NCBI GenBank assembly: GCA_028689195.1
Contig: JAQTWR010000025.1
Location: 1-14,485 of the forward strand
DNA length: 14,485 bases
Reading direction: 5' to 3'
From: Anaerolineales bacterium
Lineage (GTDB): Bacteria; Chloroflexota; Anaerolineae; Anaerolineales; Villigracilaceae
Below the pieces are notes generated by a model. It made no database searches. It worked only from the letters and a program-made list of their open reading frames with translations, and had not been told where the DNA came from. Positions 6,109 to 11,425 of this stretch are shown here, piece after piece (within the stretch, counting starts at the first letter, position 1; each line of letters opens with the position of its first letter). The translations under genes were made by a program, and so were the position numbers.

Positions 6109-7104
6109 TTACTTTTCAGGAATTCTCCCCGCGCGCAGTTCTTTTTCGTACGTGACAAATTCGCTCGCCACAGCCATGCCCGCTCGCTGATATAAGCGCG
6201 TCGCCCCCGTCGGATTCGACGCGTCTACGCCCAGCCCGATGGTGGTCATACCGCGCCGATAGAATTCTGCAAACGAGTGGCGCAGCAGCGCGAGTCCCAG
6301 CCCGTTTTTTCTCCATGCGCGGCGGACTCCCAACGTGCCGACCCAGCCGATTCCCATGCGAAAGCGGTTCTGCGAGAAGCCCGCAATTTGATCCCCGTCC
6401 CATGCGATCATCCACAAAGTCGGGTCGAATTCGGGTCTGCCGAATTTTCGGTGTTCCCAGGTTTCAAAGGGAACGTCATGGCTGCCCCAATGATCGCGGA
6501 AGGCTTCGTTATCCGCCTGCCAAACTGCGCGGACATGTTCCTCGCGGACAAAGGGGCGCAACTCGATTCCGGCGGGGAAGAGCGGCGCGGGCTGCGCTTC
6601 ATCCAATTTGATTTCCATGCGCCAGTGATAGCGGATTGGCGCGTACCCTTCGTTTTTATGCAGGTCATGTCCCGCTTTGTCTTTGTTGTCTATCGAACTG
6701 CGGATGAAAACGCGCAAATCAGATTCCGCCAACGTCATATCTTCCCGCGCGCGCGCTTCGACGCTTCGCAGCAGCGATGTGCCGACGCCCAGATTTTTGA
6801 AGTCGGGGTGGATGTATCCGTCGGCGCGCAAGTCGTAATGATCTTTTGTGTTGAAAAATTCTTCGTAGCCAATGACGCGCCCGTCCCGCGTTTCGACGAT
6901 AAAAGCGTCGCGCTCCACGTTGAAGCCTTCGCTTTCCCATTCGTTCTTTAATTCAGCGGGCGTGATCGCCACCGTCGTATCGCCGTCGGCTTCGCAAACG
7001 TCGTAGACGAGTTTTGCGACCGCGTTCAAATCGTCCCAGCGGGCGGCGCGCAAAGTCAACGCTGAATCAAGATGCGTTTCATTTGACGAAAATAGATTTG
7101 TCAT
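6109..7104 (-). CDS. Double-domain GNAT acetyltransferase (array member 5)
   Basis: This protein of 331 residues contains two GNAT folds in tandem (about 16-165 and 180-325), an arrangement also seen in mycothiol-synthase-like proteins. GNATs transfer an acetyl group from acetyl-CoA to an amine. The acetyl-CoA loop of the second domain is canonical, RKNGLG (265-270), followed by LALLRHSF and the late GNAT signature DASNPTGATRLYQRAGM (294-310). The first domain has KNLGVG (103-108), close to the consensus. It is about 60 percent identical by eye to the array's first gene (8893-9873) and collinear with it along its length. AAGGA precedes the ATG, 38 bases after the previous gene, with a hairpin repeat in the gap. 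Substrate unknown; drug, peptide or small-amine targets are all possible. Confidence 0.9.
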   Translation of the reverse strand: MTNLFSSNETHLDSALTLRAARWDDLNAVAKLVYDVCEADGDTTVAITPAELKNEWESEGFNVERDAFIVETRDGRVIGYEEFFNTKDHYDLRADGYIHPDFKNLGVGTSLLRSVEARAREDMTLAESDLRVFIRSSIDNKDKAGHDLHKNEGYAPIRYHWRMEIKLDEAQPAPLFPAGIELRPFVREEHVRAVWQADNEAFRDHWGSHDVPFETWEHRKFGRPEFDPTLWMIAWDGDQIAGFSQNRFRMGIGWVGTLGVRRAWRKNGLGLALLRHSFAEFYRRGMTTIGLGVDASNPTGATRLYQRAGMAVASEFVTYEKELRAGRIPEK

Positions 7105-7119
7105 TTTTATAATCCTTAA

Positions 7120-7148
7120 CCCTGACAGGTTTGAAAAACCCGTCAGGG
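7120..7148 (-). repeat. Palindromic hairpin repeat overlapping a stop codon
   Basis: CCCTGACAGGTTT (7120-7132) is followed by a three-base loop and AAACCCGTCAGGG (7136-7148), a 13-bp stem. The single mismatch is A/C on the plus strand but a G-U wobble in minus-strand RNA, so the fold favours the minus transcript. It contains the TGA stop and last codon of the upstream acetyltransferase gene and ends 16 bases before the next ATG. It lacks a U-tract, so RNA processing or stability is likelier than termination. Confidence 0.75.
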
Positions 7149-7700
7149 CTCATTTGAGTACCATTCCTCGCGCAGGATTCCCATGGTGAGGATGTCCCAG
7201 CGTTTGCCGTCGTGCAGCAGCGCGCCGCGCGTCTGACCTTCATGGCGGAAGCCCGCTTTTTCATACGAGCGAATCGCGCGCGGATTGTATTCAAACACGC
7301 CGAGCGTTACGCGGTTCAAGTTGATTTCGGTAAACGCGAAGCGCAGCGCGAGTTTCATCGCGTCTGTGCCGTAGCCTTTGCCCCAATCGCTGCGATTCCC
7401 CAGCCCAATGCCCACGAAGGCGTCGCGCCCGCTCCAGTTGTTGATGACGTCCAGCCCAATATCGCCCAGCAGGCGGTCGTCTTCCAATGCGCGGATGGCG
7501 AAGAGATGATGGGCGGGCGTCGCCTCTTCGGTTATTTTCTTGAAGAACTCGATGCCCGACTTGGCGGAATGTAAACGCGCCAAAGGAGATTGCAGGCGGT
7601 CTAATTCCGAATCGCGATTCCAAGTTGTGTATGCCTTGCCGAGTTCTTCGGGATCGAACGCCGCGAGCCTGACAAGGTTGCCTGTGAATATGTCTTTCAT
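7143..7700 (-). CDS. RimJ/RimL-type GNAT acetyltransferase (array member 4)
   Basis: This is a single-domain acetyltransferase of 185 residues in the RimJ/RimL (Acetyltransf_3) group. The acetyl-CoA loop is WGKGYGTDA (106-114), followed by the family-typical NLNRVTLGVFEYNPRAIRSYEKAGF pattern (127-151) and a C-terminal DILTMGILREEW (169-180). RimJ/RimL homologues acetylate N-termini of ribosomal proteins; many relatives modify other amines or antibiotics. The start at 7700 gives the same MKDI start as the preceding paralogue and overlaps that gene's stop as ATGA, showing translational coupling. The open frame back to 7748 is upstream noise. Its last codon and stop lie inside a palindromic repeat. 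Confidence 0.9.
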   Translation of the reverse strand: MKDIFTGNLVRLAAFDPEELGKAYTTWNRDSELDRLQSPLARLHSAKSGIEFFKKITEEATPAHHLFAIRALEDDRLLGDIGLDVINNWSGRDAFVGIGLGNRSDWGKGYGTDAMKLALRFAFTEINLNRVTLGVFEYNPRAIRSYEKAGFRHEGQTRGALLHDGKRWDILTMGILREEWYSNEP

Positions 7701-8257
7701 ACAGCCTCTCGCCGCGCCAGCCACTCTTCGCGCAGAATGCCCATCCACAAACCGTCGTAGCGGACTCCGTCGCGCAATCCGTCGCCGCGCGTTCTTCCCT
7801 CCAGTTGAAATCCCGCTTTTTGATATGACTTGAAAGCGCGCTCGTTATATGCGTGCAGCCCAAGCGAAATGCGGCGCAGGTTCAGTTCAAGGAATCCATA
7901 TTGCGCGACGAGTTTCACCGCGTCTGTGCCGTACCCGCGACTCCAATAATCGCGGTCGGCGATGAGGATATAGAACCACGCGTCGTCGTGCGTAAAATTG
8001 GGGACGAGTCCCGTGATGCCGATGTATTTATTTTCCGCGAGCGTATAAATCGAAAAGCGATAAGCGCGCGGCGGGTCTTTTGCATATTCTTTTTCGTAAA
8101 ACTCCTTCAATCTTTTCTCCGACCATAACTGCGCCGGACCCGTATCTGCGAGGCGATGCATTTCCGTATCGCGGTCCCAATTGACGAAGGCTTTTGCCAT
8201 TACTTCAGGAGATGCGTTGGATAAGCGGACGAGCTCTCCGCAATAGATGTCTTTCAT
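7697..8257 (-). CDS. RimJ/RimL-type GNAT acetyltransferase (array member 3)
   Basis: This is a 186-residue acetyltransferase, the closest relative of its downstream neighbour. Both begin MKDI-x2-G-x-LVRL, share W-x-RD at 27-30 and end in MGILREEW. The acetyl-CoA loop is WSRGYGTDA (105-113), followed by LNLRRISLGLHAYNERAFKSYQKAGF-type sequence (125-150) and RDGVRYDGLWMG. It starts 4 bases after the previous stop (TAG-CGCG-ATG) with GAGGG just upstream. Its TGA overlaps the next ATG. The acceptor-side residues differ from the neighbour's (for example PNFTHDDAWFY near 86-96), suggesting a different substrate. Confidence 0.9.
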   Translation of the reverse strand: MKDIYCGELVRLSNASPEVMAKAFVNWDRDTEMHRLADTGPAQLWSEKRLKEFYEKEYAKDPPRAYRFSIYTLAENKYIGITGLVPNFTHDDAWFYILIADRDYWSRGYGTDAVKLVAQYGFLELNLRRISLGLHAYNERAFKSYQKAGFQLEGRTRGDGLRDGVRYDGLWMGILREEWLARREAV

Positions 8258-8261
8258 CGCG

Positions 8262-8846
8262 CTACCCTCGCCCTTGATTTTGATCCTGCCATTCGGAATT
8301 AAGCAACCCGAAAGCGATGATGTCCCAGAATTCTCCGTCGCGGTTCACGGCTTTGCGCCTGCGAACCTCTTCCACAAAACCGAACTTTTGAAAAAGTCGG
8401 ATTGCGCCTTCGTTATAAGCGGGGACGACCGCCGTGACGCGGTACAAATTCAATTCGCCAAATGCGTAGCGCAGCAGCATATTCAACGCCTGCGAGCCGA
8501 ATCCTTTGCGGCGGTTTTCTTCCGCGCCGATTCCAAGCCGGATATAGCCGTTGCCGTTCGTCCAATCAATCCATTCCACAACCGCCTTGCCGATGAGCCG
8601 GTCGTCTTCGCGCGCGCGGATGGTGAAATAGAAGATATTCTTTTCTTCGTCCATTTCTTTTTCGACGGCTTCGTATTGTTTCTTGACCATCGCGGGCGAA
8701 AGCGGGCGCGCGGGTTTGAGTTCCATCAGGCGCATGAATTCCGCGTCATGCGTCCATTTGGATTCGATTTCGGGATGCGCTTCGTGGTCAATGGGACCGA
8801 AGCGAATATCCTGCGATTCAAATAGTTGAGTTTGTATAGATAACAT
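8262..8846 (-). CDS. RimJ/RimL-type GNAT acetyltransferase (array member 2)
   Basis: This is a 194-residue single-domain acetyltransferase. The acetyl-CoA loop is RRKGFG (112-117), followed by LNLYRVTAVVPAYNEGAIRLFQKFGF-type sequence (132-157) and NRDGEFWDIIAFGLL (168-182). It is related to but more distant from the two MKDI genes. I place the start at 8846 behind GGAGAATATCATC; the longer open frame to 8921 only reads back through the upstream hairpin and the end of the preceding gene. The 28 bases covering its ribosome site and ATG are identical to those of the array's first gene, evidence that the leader was duplicated. Confidence 0.88.
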   Translation of the reverse strand: MLSIQTQLFESQDIRFGPIDHEAHPEIESKWTHDAEFMRLMELKPARPLSPAMVKKQYEAVEKEMDEEKNIFYFTIRAREDDRLIGKAVVEWIDWTNGNGYIRLGIGAEENRRKGFGSQALNMLLRYAFGELNLYRVTAVVPAYNEGAIRLFQKFGFVEEVRRRKAVNRDGEFWDIIAFGLLNSEWQDQNQGRG

Positions 8847-8892
8847 GATGATATTCTCCAAAAACAAAAAAACATAACGCGACTTTCGCCGC
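8844..8892 (-). repeat. Copy 2 of hairpin/U-tract/RBS cassette
   Basis: Directly after the TAA of the preceding gene, minus strand GCGGC-GAAA-GTCGC forms a small hairpin (8892-8879). It is followed by T7-G-T5-GGAGAATATCATC-ATG. The last 28 bases (8871-8844) are identical to 9898-9871 before the array's first gene, where a longer hairpin also begins AAGCGGC and closes GTCGC. This is a duplicated control cassette, with a shortened hairpin here. Confidence 0.82.
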
Positions 8893-9873
8893 TTATAGAC
8901 CCGCGCGAAGTTCCTTCTCAAACGTGACGAATTCGCTCACGGTGTTCATGCCAGCCTTTTGATAGAGCCGCGTGGCGCCTGTAACGTTAGACGCATCTAC
9001 GGCAAGTCCAATGGCGGTTGTCCCGCGCTTGTAAAATTCGCCGAAGGAATGGCGGAGCAGGGCAAGTCCCAGCCCTTTGGCGCGCCATGCCGGGCGGACT
9101 CCCAAAATATGAATCCAGCCGATGTCCATCCGATATTGATTGATGGAAAATCCCGCCGCCTCCGCGCCGTCCCAGATCACAACCCAGAGCGCGGGGTCAT
9201 ATTCGGGGTCTTCAAAAGTGAGATAGGCGAACTCTTCAAAGGTCAGCTGGTGGCTGCCCCAATTATTCTGAAAGGACTCGTTCCGCGCCTGCCATACAGC
9301 CGTTACATGCTCGTCCTTTACGAAGGGACGTATTTCAAACCCCGACGGGAGTATTGGCGCAGGCGGCGCGGCGTCGAGATCAATTCCCATGCGCCATTGA
9401 TAGCGAATGGGCGTATAACCTTCGCGCGCGAGTATGGCTTCGCTCGCTTCGTCTTTGTGGTCTGTGATGCGGATAAACGCGCGTAAGTCGGCTGCCGAAA
9501 GTTGAATATGCTCGCGGGCGCGGATTTCCATGGCGCGCAATAACGCTGCGCGAACGCCAAGCCCGCTGAATTTCGGATGGACGTATACGTCGCCGCTGAG
9601 GTCGCAATGATTTTTTACGTTGAACAACGCCGCATAACCAGCCATGCGCCCGTCGCTGGTTTCAACAATGAAGGCGTCCTGCTCTGGATTGAAACCTTCG
9701 TATTTCCATTCATTTTCCAAATCATCCGGCGTATATGCAACGCTGGTATCGCCTTTCGCTTCGCAGACGTTGTAAATGAGTTGCGTTGCGGCGTTTAGAT
9801 CGTTCCAATGGACGGCGCGTAAAGTCAGCGCAGCGTCCAGATAAATTCCATTTGATGCAGGTTGTTTGGTCAT
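8893..9873 (-). CDS. Double-domain GNAT acetyltransferase (array member 1)
   Basis: This 326-residue tandem GNAT protein is a paralogue of the array's last gene, with one-residue gaps only. The second domain (about 178-322) has an intact acetyl-CoA loop RAKGLG (264-269) and the DASNVTGATRLYQKAGM signature (293-309). In the first domain (about 16-163) the loop reads SGLGVR (103-108): the leading Q/R and the final G/A are both replaced, so this half may no longer bind acetyl-CoA and may be structural or substrate-binding. The start at 9873 follows GGAG at 9 bases. The longer frame to 9936 runs through a terminator-like hairpin. It is the first structural gene after the leader-peptide region, so it should be the first gene controlled by the attenuator. 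Confidence 0.9.
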   Translation of the reverse strand: MTKQPASNGIYLDAALTLRAVHWNDLNAATQLIYNVCEAKGDTSVAYTPDDLENEWKYEGFNPEQDAFIVETSDGRMAGYAALFNVKNHCDLSGDVYVHPKFSGLGVRAALLRAMEIRAREHIQLSAADLRAFIRITDHKDEASEAILAREGYTPIRYQWRMGIDLDAAPPAPILPSGFEIRPFVKDEHVTAVWQARNESFQNNWGSHQLTFEEFAYLTFEDPEYDPALWVVIWDGAEAAGFSINQYRMDIGWIHILGVRPAWRAKGLGLALLRHSFGEFYKRGTTAIGLAVDASNVTGATRLYQKAGMNTVSEFVTFEKELRAGL

Positions 9874-9898
9874 GATGATATTCTCCAAAAACAAAAAA
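9871..9898 (-). repeat. Copy 1 of the 28-base RBS/start cassette
   Basis: On the minus strand the block runs T6-G-T5-GGAGAATATCATC-ATG and is a perfect direct repeat of 8871-8844. It supplies the ribosome site and ATG of the first acetyltransferase gene and doubles as the U-tract of the hairpin just upstream. Confidence 0.85.
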
Positions 9899-9926
9899 GC
9901 GACGATGGGGCGAACCCATAGCCGCT
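9898..9926 (-). terminator. Second leader hairpin (B), terminator-like
   Basis: On the minus strand AGCGGC pairs with GTCGCT (one wobble) and, after one mismatch, ATGGG pairs with CCCAT around TTCGC. TTTTTTGTTTTT follows directly, then the Shine-Dalgarno. Its 5' arm resembles that of hairpin A (CGGCTAxGGGTT), so the two can exchange partners. It may stop transcription or occlude the ribosome site. Confidence 0.65.
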
Positions 9927-9941
9927 TAATAGGCAATAAAA

Positions 9942-9977
9942 AACGGCTACAGGTCGCAAGCGCAACCCGTAGCCGTT
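9942..9977 (-). terminator. First leader hairpin (A), intrinsic terminator/attenuator
   Basis: On the minus strand AACGGCTAC pairs perfectly with GTAGCCGTT. The inner arms GGTTGC and GCGACC extend the stem to about 16 bp, counting wobbles, around GCTT. TTTTTT follows. It stands after the leader ORF stop codon and before the first acetyltransferase gene, as an attenuator should. Confidence 0.8.
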
Positions 9978-10001
9978 AGGCGCGAAAATGAAAACCTAAC
10001 G
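9974..10001 (-). promoter_or_regulatory. Candidate antiterminator stem
   Basis: CGTTAGG (minus 10001-9995), which contains the leader ORF's last codon and stop, is perfectly complementary to CCTAACG (9980-9974) across a 14-base loop. The second arm uses AACG of terminator A's 5' arm, so this 7-bp stem and terminator A cannot both form. A ribosome at the leader stop would cover the first arm. Confidence 0.5.
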
Positions 10002-10079
10002 TTGAACGGGCGCACTGCAAGAATCAAAACCAGCTTGGCTGGCGATATCAAAGACAGAAACACTCTTGTTCATTATCAT
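9996..10079 (-). CDS. Leader peptide upstream of the acetyltransferase array (27 codons)
   Basis: This short open frame has a consensus Shine-Dalgarno, AAAGGAGG (minus 10097-10090), 10 bases before its ATG; a second in-frame ATG lies two codons later. The peptide begins MIMNKSVSVF and ends SAPVQR, with five serines and one cysteine but no run of a single amino acid. It has no membrane segment or known domain. Its stop codon lies in one arm of the candidate antiterminator stem, and terminator A follows 18 bases later. It is more likely a translated sensor for attenuation than a functional peptide. It is too short for ordinary gene calling; support comes from the ribosome site and position. Confidence 0.6.
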   Translation of the reverse strand: MIMNKSVSVFDIASQAGFDSCSAPVQR

Positions 10080-10128
10080 TGGGCGTGCGCCTCCTTTCGT
10101 AAGATTTGCTTTGTTTCAAGCGAGGGCG

Positions 10129-10158
10129 AGTTTATCACGCGAATCAAATCCGCGTCAA
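10129..10158 (-). promoter_or_regulatory. Promoter of the leader peptide/acetyltransferase block
   Basis: The minus strand has TTGACG (10158-10153), an 18-base spacer and TAAACT (10134-10129) preceded by TGA, an extended -10. The predicted start is near 10122, about 43 bases before the leader ORF. Confidence 0.65.
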
Positions 10159-10170
10159 GGAATTTTTTTT

Positions 10171-10186
10171 GCGACATGAATGTCGC
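10171..10186. promoter_or_regulatory. Perfect 16-base palindrome upstream of the -35
   Basis: GCGACATGAATGTCGC has 7-base arms around GA and lies 12 bases upstream of the array's -35, just after the lipoprotein stop codon. It could be an operator or activator site for the array, or an RNA hairpin ending the lipoprotein message. In the minus direction it is followed by an A-tract, not the U-tract a terminator needs. Confidence 0.45.
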
Positions 10187-10187
10187 G

Positions 10188-11204
10188 TTATGGGTTTGAG
10201 GTCAATATCCTGCCAGCCAGCAGCGCGTCCAAAGTTTCTTGCGCGAGGCGGAGTTTTCCGGGGGAGAGAATCGTCGGGTCTACATCCGCAATTCCAAGCG
10301 GAGATTGAACTGTGATTCCGCCCTGCCCCGCGGCGAGCGAAGTCCACGCGCTTTGAATCGCTTTGACCGTATCGGGGCGAATGGTCATCACCCAGCCGCC
10401 GGGTCGCGGTTCTGGCATCGAAGTCCCGATTAACAGCACGCCTTGCGTTCCCACATACGATAGAAAGTCGGGGTTCGCCAGCGTGGGATAAATATACAAC
10501 GCCTCCACCTTTCGATCATTAATCAGCACATTGGCATAACCGCCGTAACGCTCCGGCTTTTCATCGGCGGGGATTTCAATGGGCTGCGGGTACGCAAGGT
10601 CGCTGTAGTAGAAGGTGCGGCACAATCCGCAATAATAATTTTTTCCGTTATTGAAAGCGTAGAAAGCGCGCTGCGCGTCGGGGTTATCTTTGGGAAGTAC
10701 GATGCCGATGTGATATTCCTCGATAAGCATCGAAAGCACATATCCCGCAAGGAAGGCGGGCAGTTCCACTTGAGTATCGCCTGCCAGCACGCTGACGTTT
10801 CCGCCCGCCGCGATATTGGGAATATTCACCGTAAGGAATTGCACATTCGGCGCGGTGGATGCGTACGTTGCCACGCCCGGGTCGGGCGGCAGCACGATCA
10901 CCACCTTTAACGTCGGGTCGGTCAAATCCATCGCGGTCAGCGCGTTGCGGACTTGGAAACGAAAGCCCGATCCCTGCGCGAGATCGTATACGGTTTTTTG
11001 ATACAAGTCAGACGAGGCTTTGTCCATGTCGGCGGGGATGACCAAAATCGCCAGCGGCGTGGATGGCGTTGGGATAATCGTCGGCGCGGGCAAGGGCGTA
11101 TGCGTCGGCACAATCGTCGGCGGCGCGATTTCGGTTGAACTTCCGCCGCAGGCGCTTAAGATTGCGACGATAAGAATTGTAAAAAGAAAATATTTTATAC
11201 GCAC
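10188..11204 (-). CDS. Lipoprotein, possibly BMP/PnrA-like solute-binding protein
   Basis: This 338-residue exported lipoprotein has a basic start, a hydrophobic core and a lipobox LSAC with C19 as the lipidated residue. A Thr/Pro-rich spacer follows (about 25-50, repeats of PTxxPTxTPLPAP type). The globular part contains VELPAFLAGYVLSMLIEEYHIGIVLP-like sequence (about 146-172), which resembles the FLAGYLAALMTKTGKVG region of BMP/PnrA nucleoside-binding lipoproteins. The position of the YYCGLC pair (C193, C196 approximately) is unusual and could bind metal or form a disulfide. Translation starts at GTG with GGAG 7 bases upstream. No ABC permease or ATPase genes are adjacent, so a transport role is uncertain. 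It is transcribed toward the acetyltransferase leader and divergently from the M23 gene. Confidence 0.6.
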   Translation of the reverse strand: MRIKYFLFTILIVAILSACGGSSTEIAPPTIVPTHTPLPAPTIIPTPSTPLAILVIPADMDKASSDLYQKTVYDLAQGSGFRFQVRNALTAMDLTDPTLKVVIVLPPDPGVATYASTAPNVQFLTVNIPNIAAGGNVSVLAGDTQVELPAFLAGYVLSMLIEEYHIGIVLPKDNPDAQRAFYAFNNGKNYYCGLCRTFYYSDLAYPQPIEIPADEKPERYGGYANVLINDRKVEALYIYPTLANPDFLSYVGTQGVLLIGTSMPEPRPGGWVMTIRPDTVKAIQSAWTSLAAGQGGITVQSPLGIADVDPTILSPGKLRLAQETLDALLAGRILTSNP

Positions 11205-11236
11205 AGGGCTGCTCCGTTAATGTAGATATAAAAGCA

Positions 11237-11273
11237 AGTATACAAGTAAACGCGCAAACGTGTAAACGTTTGC
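11237..11273 (-). promoter_or_regulatory. Lipoprotein promoter with an overlapping inverted repeat
   Basis: The minus strand has TTTACA (11266-11261), an 18-base spacer and TATACT (11242-11237). The -35 is exactly the spacer of a perfect 7-base inverted repeat, GCAAACG / CGTTTGC (11254-11260 and 11267-11273). An AAACGTTT core is also present, resembling LacI-family operators. A repressor bound here would cover the -35. Confidence 0.6.
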
Positions 11274-11413
11274 CCGCAGGGGGAGTGACTAATCTTGTGG
11301 GCTAACCACAAAGGCGCAAAGCCGCCAAGTCGCTAAGAATCCTTTGAGTCTTCGTGCCTTTGTGGCTTCGTGGTTAATGAAAGCCCATTCTTTTAGCCAC
11401 TCCCGCCCGCAGG
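11272..11413. mobile_element. MITE-like element with 9-bp target duplication
   Basis: The 124-bp element (11281-11404) has terminal inverted repeats GGGAGTGACTAA and TTAGCCACTCCC, which differ at one of 12 positions. It is flanked by perfect direct repeats GCCCGCAGG (11272-11280 and 11405-11413), the expected target-site duplication. Inside, the two halves form a long imperfect inverted repeat built on AACCACAAAGGC and GCCTTTGTGG-type sequence. It encodes nothing. A transposase supplied by a full-length relative elsewhere is inferred. The right-hand duplication abuts the -10 box of the M23 gene. Confidence 0.85.
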
Positions 11414-11425
11414 TATAATTTTGGC
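11414..11425 (+). promoter_or_regulatory. Leaderless-type -10 box of the M23 gene
   Basis: TATAAT (11414-11419) is followed by six bases and the ATG at 11426. There is no Shine-Dalgarno. The -35 position falls inside the right end of the MITE (TTTTAG at a 17-base spacing), a weak match. Confidence 0.6.

Noticed and set aside
6277..6951. 224-residue plus-strand open frame
   Set aside because: It is antisense to a double GNAT gene with clear paralogy on the minus strand. The GC-rich codon bias produces such long shadows.
8247..8825. 192-residue plus-strand open frame
   Set aside because: It is antisense to a RimJ/RimL-type gene with an intact acetyl-CoA loop; no domain or ribosome site.
11281..11404. 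Structured intergenic region as a possible riboswitch or ncRNA
   Set aside because: Terminal inverted repeats plus a perfect 9-base flanking duplication are better explained by a transposed element.
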